Positions 21,759-29,936 of a stretch of 64,000 nt of DNA are shown piece after piece. The position numbers and the translations under genes are program-made. The stretch is from Salinirubellus litoreus (GTDB lineage Archaea; Halobacteriota; Halobacteria; Halobacteriales; Haloarculaceae): contig NZ_CP147841.1 of the NCBI RefSeq assembly GCF_037335815.1, forward strand, positions 806,001-870,000, read 5' to 3'. The notes below the pieces were generated by a model. The model was not told the DNA's origin, ran no database searches, and saw only the letters and a program-made list of their open reading frames with translations. Each line of letters begins with the position of its first letter. Positions within the stretch are counted from its first letter, which is position 1.

Positions 21759-23087
21759 ATGTTCGGTACGAGCGGTATCAGGGGTCCAGTGGGGGACGTG
21801 GTGACGGCGGACCTGGCGCTGTCGGTCGGCCGGGCGCTCGGCACCGAGACCGACCGGGTCGTCGTCGGCCGGGACCCCCGCGAGAGCGGGCGGCTCCTCG
21901 TCGACGCGCTCGCGGCCGGCCTCCGCGAGACGGGGACGGACGTCCTCGACCTCGGACTCGCGGCGACGCCCACGGTCGCCCGAGCGGTCGGGTGGGAGGG
22001 CTGCGACGCCGGCGTCTCGGTGACCGCCTCGCACAACCCGCCTCCGGACAACGGGCTCAAGCTCTGGCAGCCCTCCGGCCGGGCGTTCGACACCCAGCGC
22101 CGAGAGCGGATCACCGCACGCGTCGAGGCGGAGGACTGGACGCTCGAACCCTGGGACGGCCTCGGCTCGCGCGAACCCGCCGACGCCACCGAGCGACACG
22201 TCGAGGCGCTCACGGGCGCGGTCGACTTCGGTGAGCACGACCCGCCGGGCGTGATCGTCGACGTCGGCAACGGTGCCGGCGGGGTGACCGTCGAGGCGCT
22301 CTCCCGGCTCGGCTGCCACGTCGAGACGCTCAACGCCTCCCCGGACGGGCGGTTCCCGGGGCGACCCTCCGAACCGACGCCGGGGAACTGCGGGTCGCTC
22401 GTGTCGCTCGTCGGCGACTCGGACGCCGCACTCGGGATCGCCCACGACGGCGACGCCGACCGGATGCGCGGCGTGGCCGCGGACGGTACCTTTCTCTCGG
22501 GAGACGTCCTGCTGGCGGTGCTCGCCACGGCGAGCACGTCCGCGGGCGACCGGGTCGCGGTCCCCGTGGACACGAGCCTCGCCGTGGAGGACTACCTCGC
22601 CGACAGGGGGGTCGAGACCACGAGGACGCCCGTCGGCGACGTCCACGTCGCGGCGGCGGTCGCCGCGGGTGCGGCGTTCGGCGGCGAGCCGAGCGGCGCG
22701 TGGATCTGGCCCGGCGAGACGCTCTGTCCCGACGGGCCGCTCGCCGCAGTGAAACTCGCCGAACTCGCCACGGAGCGCCCCCTCGCGGCGCGCGCAGCGG
22801 AGGTTCCCACCTATCCCATCGAGCGCGACTCGCTCCGGGCGGTCGACAAGGGCGAGGTCATGGACCGGATCCGCGAGACCGTGGCGGAGCGGTACGACGA
22901 CGTGTCCACGATGGACGGCGTTCGGGTGAACACGGATGAGGGGTGGTTCCTCCTGCGGGCCTCCGGGACACAGCCGCTGGTGCGGGTCACCGCCGAAGCC
23001 CGGGAGGAGGCGCGCGCGGCGGAGCTGTTCGAGACGGCCCGGTCGCTGGCCGTCGCGGCGGGCGCGGAGACGGCAGAGGAGTACTGA
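21759..23087 (+). CDS. Phosphoglucosamine mutase / phosphomannomutase family
   Basis: 442 residues from ATG 21759 (MFGTSGIRGPVGDVVTADLA, the canonical start; the much longer open frame overlaps rpiA). Catalytic phosphoserine Ser91 in SVTASHNPPPDNG, the metal loop AHDGDADRMRG, the sugar loop GGEPSGAWIW and the phosphate-binding RASGTQPLVRVTAE near the C-terminus complete the alpha-D-phosphohexomutase set. Converts hexose (or glucosamine) 1- and 6-phosphates for glycan precursors. Exact sugar cannot be told from sequence. Confidence 0.9.
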   Translation: MFGTSGIRGPVGDVVTADLALSVGRALGTETDRVVVGRDPRESGRLLVDALAAGLRETGTDVLDLGLAATPTVARAVGWEGCDAGVSVTASHNPPPDNGLKLWQPSGRAFDTQRRERITARVEAEDWTLEPWDGLGSREPADATERHVEALTGAVDFGEHDPPGVIVDVGNGAGGVTVEALSRLGCHVETLNASPDGRFPGRPSEPTPGNCGSLVSLVGDSDAALGIAHDGDADRMRGVAADGTFLSGDVLLAVLATASTSAGDRVAVPVDTSLAVEDYLADRGVETTRTPVGDVHVAAAVAAGAAFGGEPSGAWIWPGETLCPDGPLAAVKLAELATERPLAARAAEVPTYPIERDSLRAVDKGEVMDRIRETVAERYDDVSTMDGVRVNTDEGWFLLRASGTQPLVRVTAEAREEARAAELFETARSLAVAAGAETAEEY

Positions 23088-23139
23088 GAAGTCGACCGGA
23101 CGGGAACGAGACGGGCGGTTCGGGTAATCGAGCGGTCTA

Positions 23140-23298
23140 TCAGGTCCGACGGGTCGATCGGGCTTCGCGGACGCCGGCACCGTCCCGGATCTTGTCCTCG
23201 CACTGCGGACAGACCCGCGGGTCGTCGATCCCGTTCGGCGTGAACACTCGTGCGTAAGCGTTCGTTACGAAAGTCCCACAGTTCTGGCACTCCGGCAT
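23140..23298 (-). CDS. Small zinc-finger protein (DUF7563-like)
   Basis: 52 residues from ATG 23298: MPECQNCGTFVTNAYARVFT, then DDPRVCPQCEDKIRDG. Two CxxC knuckles, the common haloarchaeal zinc microprotein architecture. It is paralogous to 20091-20246 (shared xxYARVF and CPxC). Upstream frame to 23391 is non-homologous. A clear TATA (minus TATTATTATG) lies at 23322-23331, at leaderless spacing. Confidence 0.82.
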   Translation of the reverse strand: MPECQNCGTFVTNAYARVFTPNGIDDPRVCPQCEDKIRDGAGVREARSTRRT

Positions 23299-23321
23299 AC
23301 GATACGATTGGGGGGGTAGGA

Positions 23322-23331
23322 TCATAATAAT
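23322..23331 (-). promoter_or_regulatory. TATA box of the zinc-finger gene
   Basis: Minus strand TATTATTATG, 24-33 bp before ATG 23298. Confidence 0.55.
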
Positions 23332-23472
23332 ACTGTGGTACGGGAAAACGTGACGGCCGGATATTCGGCCGTGATGGCCCGCTACCGGCAATTATCGCTG
23401 TTACTCCCCGCCACCGACCGGTCCGTGCTTCGCCGGGAAACGGTTATCCGGTCGACGTCCGTCCGGCTGGAC

Positions 23473-24165
23473 ATGACACGTACTGCCGTCGTCGCCGGCG
23501 TCGGTCCGGGCCTCGGCGCGTCGCTCGCCCGCCGATTCGACGCCGAGGGCTGTGACGTCGCGCTGTTCGCCCGGAGCCCCGGGTTCATCGAGGAGCTGGC
23601 CGGCGAACTCGACTCCGGACTGGCCGCCACCGTCGACGTGAGCGATCCCGAGGCCGTCCGGGAGGGGTTCGAGACGGTCCGGGAGAGGTTCGGCCCGACG
23701 GACGTCCTCGTGTTCAACGCCAGCGGCGCGTCCTGGACCGGCCTCCTCGACACGGACCGGGAGGGGTTCAGGGACGCGCTCGCCGTCGGTGTCGAGGGGG
23801 CGTTCCACTGTGCGCAGGAGGCCGTCTCGGACATGGTCGAGAACGACGGCGGGACCGTCCTGTTCACGGGTGCGACCACCTCCGTCCGGGGCCGGGAGGG
23901 CGCGGTCGGGTTCTCCGCGGCGAAGTTCGGCGCGCGCGGCCTCGCCGAGTCGATGGCCCGCGAACTCGGTCCTCGGGGGGTACACGTCGCCCACGTCGTC
24001 GTCGACGGGGGGATACTCCCGCCCGGAGCCGGGACGGGAGACCGACCGGAACACGAGTATCTCGACCCCGACGCGATGGCGCAGGAGTACTGGAACCTCG
24101 TCGAACAGGACCGCTCGACCTGGACGCTCGAACTCGACCTCCGGCCGCACGTGGAGTCCTTCTAG
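23473..24165 (+). CDS. Short-chain dehydrogenase/reductase-like protein with Phe in place of catalytic Tyr
   Basis: 230 residues from ATG 23473. Rossmann start TAVVAGVGPGLGASLARRF (GxGxGxG variant), NASG at about 84-88, then the active-site helix VGFSAAKFGARGLAESMAREL. The usual YxxxK reads FSAAK, so the catalytic Tyr is Phe while Lys remains. The same substitution occurs across a known SDR subgroup ending VHVAHVVVDGGI, so it is probably a family trait, not decay. Reaction unknown. Directly followed by 3' element B1. Confidence 0.8.
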   Translation: MTRTAVVAGVGPGLGASLARRFDAEGCDVALFARSPGFIEELAGELDSGLAATVDVSDPEAVREGFETVRERFGPTDVLVFNASGASWTGLLDTDREGFRDALAVGVEGAFHCAQEAVSDMVENDGGTVLFTGATTSVRGREGAVGFSAAKFGARGLAESMARELGPRGVHVAHVVVDGGILPPGAGTGDRPEHEYLDPDAMAQEYWNLVEQDRSTWTLELDLRPHVESF

Positions 24166-24369
24166 ACCATCTTTTTCCGCCTCGGGTTGCGGGCCTCCGG
24201 CCCGCAACCACTCTCTGCTCACGGGCGGCTTCGCCGCCCGTTCGCACGGCCAGCGGGACGGCGGAGCCGTCCCGCTCTGGGCGCAAAAACATGGGTGAAA
24301 AAGGCCGCTCGGCGGCCGGAGGCCGCCTCGCGGTACAGGACGGAGTGGTCTCCGCACAGCACAGCAGGG
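24166..24369 (+). repeat. 3'-end hairpin element, copy B1
   Basis: Begins at the base after the SDR stop codon: ACCATCTTTTTCCGC. Three perfect hairpins follow (24185-24209, 24221-24241 and 24252-24276; stems 9, 9 and 11 bp), then GCAAAAACATGGGTGAAAAA, a GCGGCC-GGA-GGCCGC hairpin, GCGGTACAGGACGG and CAGCACAGCAGGG. The outer CCAT-CTTTTT pairs with AAAAAC-ATGG. Nothing coding from here to 24478. Confidence 0.8.
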
Positions 24370-24478
24370 TTGCCTTGTGGGGTCCGTAGTCTCGTTACCC
24401 GGGTGTAGTCCGCTGTGACTCCGGCCGTTCATCTTTCCGACCAGAACCGACTTCTCCCGGCCCCGCGACGGGGCAGGC

Positions 24479-25372
24479 ATGAGCACGTTCGAGGTCACCG
24501 ACGGCGTCTACGGCATCGACGTCGGGCTGTTCGACGAGGGTGTCACCTCGGTCTACCTCTTCGACGACGACGAGCCGGCGCTGGTCGACGCCGGGGCCGC
24601 GACGAGCGTCGACGCCATCACCGAGGGGATGACCGAATGCGGCGTCGATCCCGCCGACCTCGAGCACCTCGTGCTGTCGCACGTCCACGTCGACCACAGC
24701 GGGGCCGCGAGCGCCCTCGTCGGAGCCGCGCCCGACCTGGACGTCTACATCCACGGGATGACCGCCTCGCACCTGATCGATCCGGGGGCGCTGATCGAGA
24801 GCAGCAGACGGGCGATGGGCGAGGACTTCGAGTCGATGGGCGAGCAGGGACCGGTCCCGGAGTCGAACGTCGTCGCCGTCCCGGACGAGGGGACGACGGT
24901 CGATATCGGTGAGAACACGCTGGAGATGATCCACGCGCCCGGACACTCGCCCGACCACTTCGCCGTCTGGAACCCCGAACGTCGGCTCCTGTTCGCCGCC
25001 GAGTGTCTCGGGGTCTACCTGGAGCGGGCCGACGCGTGGTTCCCGCCGGCGACGCTCCCGAACTTCGATCCCGATCTCCTCCTCGAGGCGGTCGAGGAGC
25101 TCCGCGGGCTCGATCCCGACGGGATCGTCCTCCCGCACTTCGGCGTCTGGCCGGACGACCCCGATCGTGCGTTCGAGGTGGCCGAGACCGAACTCCGGCG
25201 GTTCGACGAACGCGTCCTCGAACTCCACGAGGCGGCGGACTCGACCGAGGCGACCAAGCGCGCGGTCGGCGATGAACTGCTCGACGTCTCCCCGCCGTAC
25301 GATCCGGTGGTCGAACGGTTCTACGCCAGCCTCATCGTCGACGGCTACCTCCGACACCACGGTATCGAGTGA
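24479..25372 (+). CDS. MBL-fold metallo-hydrolase
   Basis: 297 residues. The metal-binding motif HVHVDHSG (about 73-80) has the family HxHxDH pattern. GHSPDHFAVW (about 159) gives the third metal-site His, and LPHFGVWPDDPD (about 222) the last His. The leading DGVYGIDVGLFDEGVTSVYLFDDDEPALVDAG is the normal MBL strand pair. A C-terminal helical tail of about 60 residues is typical of the glyoxalase-II-like/lactonase group with thioester or lactone substrates; substrate not predictable. Starts at ATG 24479 after the B1 repeat. Confidence 0.9.
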   Translation: MSTFEVTDGVYGIDVGLFDEGVTSVYLFDDDEPALVDAGAATSVDAITEGMTECGVDPADLEHLVLSHVHVDHSGAASALVGAAPDLDVYIHGMTASHLIDPGALIESSRRAMGEDFESMGEQGPVPESNVVAVPDEGTTVDIGENTLEMIHAPGHSPDHFAVWNPERRLLFAAECLGVYLERADAWFPPATLPNFDPDLLLEAVEELRGLDPDGIVLPHFGVWPDDPDRAFEVAETELRRFDERVLELHEAADSTEATKRAVGDELLDVSPPYDPVVERFYASLIVDGYLRHHGIE

Positions 25373-25446
25373 CTGGGCCGCCTCGACCCCACCGAGTCGA
25401 CCCCGCCTCCCGGCACGCCTTTACCGGGCGCGGGCCATGCTCGCCC

Positions 25447-25692
25447 ATGCGCATCGAGTACGACCGGGACACCTGTATCGGGATGTTCCAGTGCGTCGCC
25501 GAGTGGGACGGGTTCGAGAAGGACGAGAGCGCCGGAAAGGCGGTGCTCGTCGACGGCGAGGAGGACGGGGAGGACCTGTTCGTGCGCGAGGTACCCGAGG
25601 GCGAGGAGTTCGACGCGCAGTTCGCCGCGCGGGTCTGTCCCGTCGACGCCATCGCCGTCTACGACGACGACGGCGAGCGGATCGTTCCCTGA
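25447..25692 (+). CDS. Ferredoxin (3Fe-4S/4Fe-4S type)
   Basis: 81 residues: MRIEYDRDTCIGMFQCVAEW then an acidic middle and AARVCPVDAIAVYDDDG. The cysteines (C10, C16 and C-P in VCPVDAI) fit a single-cluster ferredoxin with an altered second or third ligand, so a 3Fe-4S cluster is more likely than a full 4Fe-4S. Electron carrier for an unknown partner. Starts at ATG 25447, 74 bp after the MBL gene, possibly cotranscribed. Confidence 0.82.
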   Translation: MRIEYDRDTCIGMFQCVAEWDGFEKDESAGKAVLVDGEEDGEDLFVREVPEGEEFDAQFAARVCPVDAIAVYDDDGERIVP

Positions 25693-25746
25693 TCCTCCAC
25701 CGGGACTGGCCTCGGCTGCCCTGCCGTCACCCGTCAGCCGTCGTTC

Positions 25747-27810
25747 TCATCCGTGACCGCCTGGCGGCTCCCTCCGAACGACGTACACCGCGACACCGAC
25801 GCCGTAGAGCAACAGCAGTGACATCCCCGCGGCGATGACCGTCTCGGTCTCGTCCGGGTCGCCCGCACCGGACGGGGGTGCCTCGGTTCCCGTTCCCGCC
25901 GATGCGGTGGCTGCTGTCCCGGACGCTCCGACGGGGGTCTCGCCCGTCGCCGCGGTCTCCGCCGTCGTGGGAGCGGCGGTGTCGGACGACGTTTTCGTCG
26001 GGGGATCGGTCGAGGCACTCGGTGACTCGCCTGCCGCAGTCACCGTCACCGTTCCGGCGGAGACGCCGTCGACGCGGAGTTCGTACTCGCCGGAGAAGTC
26101 GGGGACGGTCCGGAGGTAGACGGTCCGTCGCTCGTCGACGTCGAGCGTGACCGTCCGCTGTGCGACGAGGGTGTCCCCTGCCGTGAGGTTCAGCGTGGTC
26201 CGGCCGCGGGCCGGGTGGAAGTTCACCAGATCGACCCGGACGACGATCTCCTCGCCCGCCGTGACGCTCTCGTTCAGGAGCCGTCGGTCCGTGATCTCCA
26301 CGCTGTCGTCGGTCGCCTCGCGGACCCCGCCACCGCCGCCGCCACCGCCACCGCTGTCATCGTCGTCCGAGGGGGTCGCCGTCGGCGTGTCGGTCGGGAC
26401 GTCGCCCGGGGTGTCCGCAGGTGTCTCGGAGGGATCGTCAGGGGGGGTATCGGTCGGCGTCCCGGCTGGAGCGTCCGTCGGGCCGTCCGTGGGTGTCCCG
26501 GACGGGGTCGCGGAGGCGGTGTCGGTCGAGGTCTCCGAGGGGGGCTCCGTGCCGGTGGGCGTCTCCGTGTCCGCTGGTGTCCCCGTCGGCTCGTCGGTGG
26601 GGATCTCCGTCTCCGCTTCCGTCGGCGTGTCGATGGGGGTTTGGCCTGGAGTCTCGGAGGATGTTTCCGTCGCTATCGGCGTCTCCGTCTCCGTGTCCGT
26701 GGGAACCTCCGTCTCCGCTGGCGTCTCGGTATCCGTATCGGTCGCCGCCGGAGTCGCGGTCTCGGTCGCCGCTGGCGTCTCCGTGTCCGTGGGGGTCGCC
26801 GTCACCGCTTCGATGATCGTGTCGGTCAGGATGCTGGTCGGGCTTTCGGTCGCCGCGTCGGTCGCCGTATCCATCGGAGTCCGAGTCGACGAATCGGCGG
26901 GCGTCTCGGTCGACGCGTCAGCCGAGCCCTCGGTCGGCACATCGGCCTGCGTCTCCGTCGGGATCACCGTCGCAGCCTCGGTCGGTGCATCCGTCGACGT
27001 GTCGGTGTCGGTTTCGTCCTGGTCGTCGTCGGTGTCGGTTTCGTCCTGGTCGTCGTCGGTGTCGGTTTCGTCCTGGTCGTCGTCGGTGTCGGTTTCGTCC
27101 TGGTCGTCGTCGGTGTCGGTTTCGTCCTGGTCGTCGTCGGTGTCGGTTTCGTCCTGGTCGTCGTCGGTGTCGGTTTCGTCCTGGTCGTCGTCGGTGTCGG
27201 TTTCGTCCTGGTCGTCGTCGGTGTCGGTTTCGTCCTGGTCGTCGTCGGTGTCGGTTTCGTCCTGGTCGTCGTCGGTGTCGGTTTCGTCCTGGTCGTCGTC
27301 GGTGTCGGTTTCGTCACCCTCCTCGTCGCTGCCCGGCGGGTCGTCCGGCGGGGGATCCACCGGCGGCGTGGGCTCGGGCTGTCCGACCGAGGCGGTGGTG
27401 CCGTGCGACCGCGTAGCCTCGACCCCTCCGGGATTCACGATCGAGACGCTCGCCGGTGGTGCTACGGTGTTCTCGATCCCGGCCGAGTCGTTCTCGTCGA
27501 TCACCGTCCACAGAACAGGCCCCCACGCTTCGATCGCCCCTCCGGGAGCTAGCGAGGCGACGGCCGGCGCTGGGGCAGGGGCCGTGCCGGCTACGGCGTG
27601 AGCTACCGATTCACCAGGAACACCGGCACGATCTCCGACTGCCGAGGCGAGTGCCCGTTCACTATGCTGAGCCGGTCCCCCCGGCCCCACCTCATCCACG
27701 GAGGCTCCCGTCAGCCCCCCGAGGGCGACGGCGGGAGACGAGAGGACGACGAGAGCGGCGAGGACGACGAGAGTCGAGACTGCCGGAGAGAAGGGAGGCG
27801 TGTGTTCCAT
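25747..27810 (-). CDS. Repeat-rich secreted/surface-anchored protein
   Basis: 687 residues. N-terminal signal-like hydrophobic stretch (about 10-30, STLVVLAALVVLSSPAVALGG), Pro-rich region, then eleven DETDTDDDQ repeats (27-bp DNA array at 27005-27315), then a long Thr/Pro/Ser-rich linker (TPTDTPTDxP type, likely O-glycosylated), a Gly run, a CARDB/Ig-like beta domain (about 520-610, VEITDRRLLNESVTAGEEIVVRVDLVNF), another Thr linker and a C-terminal membrane segment (AAGMSLLLLYGVGVAVYVV) with RREPPGGHG. Probably an S-layer-associated or adhesion protein. Promoter TATA at 27842-27852. Repeat number may vary between strains. Confidence 0.82.
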   Translation of the reverse strand: MEHTPPFSPAVSTLVVLAALVVLSSPAVALGGLTGASVDEVGPGGPAQHSERALASAVGDRAGVPGESVAHAVAGTAPAPAPAVASLAPGGAIEAWGPVLWTVIDENDSAGIENTVAPPASVSIVNPGGVEATRSHGTTASVGQPEPTPPVDPPPDDPPGSDEEGDETDTDDDQDETDTDDDQDETDTDDDQDETDTDDDQDETDTDDDQDETDTDDDQDETDTDDDQDETDTDDDQDETDTDDDQDETDTDDDQDETDTDDDQDETDTDTSTDAPTEAATVIPTETQADVPTEGSADASTETPADSSTRTPMDTATDAATESPTSILTDTIIEAVTATPTDTETPAATETATPAATDTDTETPAETEVPTDTETETPIATETSSETPGQTPIDTPTEAETEIPTDEPTGTPADTETPTGTEPPSETSTDTASATPSGTPTDGPTDAPAGTPTDTPPDDPSETPADTPGDVPTDTPTATPSDDDDSGGGGGGGGGVREATDDSVEITDRRLLNESVTAGEEIVVRVDLVNFHPARGRTTLNLTAGDTLVAQRTVTLDVDERRTVYLRTVPDFSGEYELRVDGVSAGTVTVTAAGESPSASTDPPTKTSSDTAAPTTAETAATGETPVGASGTAATASAGTGTEAPPSGAGDPDETETVIAAGMSLLLLYGVGVAVYVVRREPPGGHG
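27005..27315. repeat. 11 tandem copies of a 27-bp coding repeat
   Basis: The unit starts GTGTCGGTTTCG and continues with TCCTGGTCGTCGTCG. Eleven TCCTGG occurrences at exact 27-bp spacing run from 27017 to 27287, plus a partial twelfth unit. Encodes DDDQDETDT on the minus strand. No sequence divergence between units is visible, so it is very recent or actively homogenised. Confidence 0.9.
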
Positions 27811-27841
27811 TGGATGGTTGACTCACTCTACGAGTCGGTAC

Positions 27842-27852
27842 GAATATTCTTA
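27842..27852 (-). promoter_or_regulatory. TATA-like element of the surface-protein gene
   Basis: Minus strand TAAGAATATTC, about 32-42 bp before ATG 27810. Confidence 0.5.
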
Positions 27853-27941
27853 ATGGCCGCCTAACCCGGAGGCACGCTCCTTCTGTCGCTAGAAGGTGTC
27901 AACGCGGACGATCCCGTGGCGTCGTTCGGTGTCGCGCGCGA

Positions 27942-28385
27942 TCAGGTGTACCGTTCGACCAGCGAGCGAAGCGTCCCCTCATCCCTGGCCCCGACCAGCT
28001 GCTCGACCCGCTCGCCGTCGGCGAACAGGTAGATCGTCGGTACTCCCTGGACTCGATACTGTGAGGCTAACCCCTGTTGACTGTCGACGTCGACCTTGGC
28101 GACCGTCGCGGCGGTCTCGGCGGCGATACGCTCGACGATCGGTTCGAGCATCTTGCACGGCCCACACCAGTCGGCGTAGAAGTCGACCAGCACGACGCCG
28201 CCGTCGGCGACCAGCTCGTCGAGGTGATCCGGGCCGGTGACGTGAATCGGCTCGGTCGAGGTCCGACCGTCCTCCTCGACCTCGGTCTCACTCGTCCCGT
28301 CTCCCCCGAGCCGGCGCTGGAGTTCCTCGGCTTTCCGCTGTCGGATGCGTTCCCGCTCGTCGGCTTCGGTGTCGGTCTCGCTCAT
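27942..28385 (-). CDS. Thioredoxin
   Basis: 147 residues. After a charged, haloarchaea-specific N-terminal extension of about 50 residues (MSETDTEADERERIRQRKAE) comes the thioredoxin fold with WCGPC at 73-77 (VVLVDFYADWCGPCKML), a KVDVDSQQGLASQYRVQGVPTIYLF segment with the cis-Pro, and LVGARDEGTLRSLVE. Disulfide reductase in the cytoplasm, partners not defined here. Strong TATA (minus TATA at 28411-28418) at leaderless spacing supports ATG 28385. Confidence 0.93.
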   Translation of the reverse strand: MSETDTEADERERIRQRKAEELQRRLGGDGTSETEVEEDGRTSTEPIHVTGPDHLDELVADGGVVLVDFYADWCGPCKMLEPIVERIAAETAATVAKVDVDSQQGLASQYRVQGVPTIYLFADGERVEQLVGARDEGTLRSLVERYT

Positions 28386-28410
28386 CCCGACGAACTACGA
28401 GTCCCGCGAG

Positions 28411-28418
28411 TATAACAG
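28411..28418 (-). promoter_or_regulatory. TATA box of the thioredoxin gene
   Basis: Plus-strand TATAACAG (minus CTGTTATA) 26-33 bp upstream of ATG 28385. Confidence 0.55.
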
Positions 28419-28532
28419 TTTTGTGCGGATTGAGCACGATCACATCTGGTCCGGGGATTCACCCGTCGACGCCGGACACGCGATCGGGGCATGCCCGCAA
28501 CCCATACGTCCACGGGACGACACCATCGCGGT

Positions 28533-29165
28533 ATGGACGGAACCGAACTCGTCGAAGCGGTCCGGGCGTCGAAGGCCACGGAGCTGGAACGTCTCGGCAA
28601 GGAGAAGGCGCTCGTCGCCGCGACCGACGCCGACCTGTCGACCGGGGCGGTGCTGCGGGCGGCCGCGGCGAGCGAGCGCCGGGCACAGCGGACGTTCGAG
28701 GCGTGGGCCGAGAGCGAGCCGAACGAGGCGGCACGCGAGTCGTTCGAGCGGGTCGCCGCGCTCGAGGCCGACCACTACGACCGGGTCGTCGCGCACCTCG
28801 ACGATCCCCCGTCGGACCCGGAGCCGGACCCGCTCCACGCGTCGCTCCGCGGGATCGAGCGGACCGTCGAGCGGGTCGGTGCCGGCCTCGTCGGCCGCCC
28901 GATGGCGAGCGAGCGGACGCTCCTCCAGGTGGTCAACTTCTTCGTCAACGAGGCGGACGACGCGACGGCGAACCTGTTCCGGGAGTTTCGCGAGGAGACC
29001 CGCGAGCTGTCCGGGGAGGGGGCGGCGCTGCTCGATGAACTCTGCTCGGGCGACGAGGACTGGGTGCTCGCCCGGAAGGCCGCCGAGGACGCCGTCCAGG
29101 TCGCCTACGACGACTACGCCGAGGCGCTCCAGGGGATGGGACTGGACCCCAAGCCGGTCTGTTGA
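28533..29165 (+). CDS. Rubrerythrin-like helical protein
   Basis: 210 residues from ATG 28533. Two helical regions with conserved acid/His patterns: FEAWAESEPNEAARESFERVAALEADHYDRVVAHLDD (ExxHY-like) and VVNFFVNEADDATANLFREFREETREL. This is the arrangement haloarchaeal genomes label rubrerythrin family, but the di-iron ligand set (four Glu and two His) looks incomplete, so catalytic peroxidase activity is uncertain. Ends in VC. Immediately followed by 3' element B2. Confidence 0.6.
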   Translation: MDGTELVEAVRASKATELERLGKEKALVAATDADLSTGAVLRAAAASERRAQRTFEAWAESEPNEAARESFERVAALEADHYDRVVAHLDDPPSDPEPDPLHASLRGIERTVERVGAGLVGRPMASERTLLQVVNFFVNEADDATANLFREFREETRELSGEGAALLDELCSGDEDWVLARKAAEDAVQVAYDDYAEALQGMGLDPKPVC

Positions 29166-29327
29166 CGACCATCTTTTTACTGCGGGGGGTGTCCTCGGCC
29201 TCGCTTCGCTCGGCCTGCGGGCACCCCCCGTTGCAAAAACATGGGTGAAAAAGGCAAGGCCGCTCGCTCGGCGGTCTTCGACCGCCTCGCTCGCGGTACG
29301 GGACGGGGCGATCCCAGCACAGCAGGG
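29166..29327 (+). repeat. 3'-end hairpin element, copy B2
   Basis: Starts at the stop codon: ACGACCATCTTTTTACTGC, an inner hairpin (GGGGGGTG...CACCCCCC, 29184-29229), then GCAAAAACATGGGTGAAAAA, GGCGG/ACCGCC hairpin, GCGGTACGGGACGG and CAGCACAGCAGGG. The last half is nearly the same as B1. The following bases to 29512 contain nothing recognised. Confidence 0.8.
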
Positions 29328-29512
29328 GGTTCTACTCCGGGTTCGGGTGGAGAGTCGCTTGGGTGGGTCTCTCGGTAGGGGCTTTCCGTCTCGATCCCTC
29401 GATCGGGTGCGCCTTCTCCCGCCCCGCTGAACCCTCGCCCCTCCGCGGCCGTGCTCAGCGCACGGGGTCGGTGTCCCGTCCCGGTAATCGAACCCGCGGG
29501 GCCTTTGCCGGC

Positions 29513-29866
29513 CTACGCCTGTACCGTCGAGAGCACGAGCGTCGAGAAGTCGGTCTCGGAGATGTACCCCTCCTCGAGCGCGTGCATCCAGCCCTCGCGG
29601 GCCTCCCACGTCCCACGGGGATCATCGGCGTCGATGTCGTACACCCATCCCTTCAGGTCCACGGGCTCCCAGCCGTCCTCGCGGGCGTCGAGCAGGACGT
29701 TCAGCAGCCGACCGACCTCGTTCTTCGGGACGCCCTCGCCGCCGGTCGCGGTCTCGTACCTGACGTGGAGTGTCTCCTCTTCCCTCGTGTAGTCCGTGAC
29801 GTAGACGCCGTGGCTCATCATGCGGTCCTCGAGCAGCCGCGCGAGTTCCTCGTCGGAGAGGGCCAT
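29513..29866 (-). CDS. Conserved haloarchaeal hypothetical protein
   Basis: 117 residues, no membrane segment or Cys pairs. MALSDEELARLLEDRMMSHG then a strand pair VYVTDYTREEETLHVRYETATGGEGVPKNEVGRLLNVLLDAREDGW, ending DFSTLVLSTVQA. The compact alpha-beta pattern with conserved GWVYDIDADDPRGTW resembles a haloarchaeal DUF; I do not know its function. ATG at 29866; single gene. Confidence 0.7.
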   Translation of the reverse strand: MALSDEELARLLEDRMMSHGVYVTDYTREEETLHVRYETATGGEGVPKNEVGRLLNVLLDAREDGWEPVDLKGWVYDIDADDPRGTWEAREGWMHALEEGYISETDFSTLVLSTVQA

Positions 29867-29936
29867 ACCCGGATGTAGGGCCCCCGCGACTATGCGCTTT
29901 CGCCGGTGATGCCGGGATCGGAGGGGTCGGCGACGA

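Noticed and set aside
27005..27315. CRISPR-like repeated array
   Set aside because: Units are head-to-tail with no spacers, and they encode an in-frame protein repeat.
26147..27601. Plus-strand frame with VSVSSW repeats
   Set aside because: Mirror of the tandem repeat and Thr-rich linker of the minus-strand surface protein.
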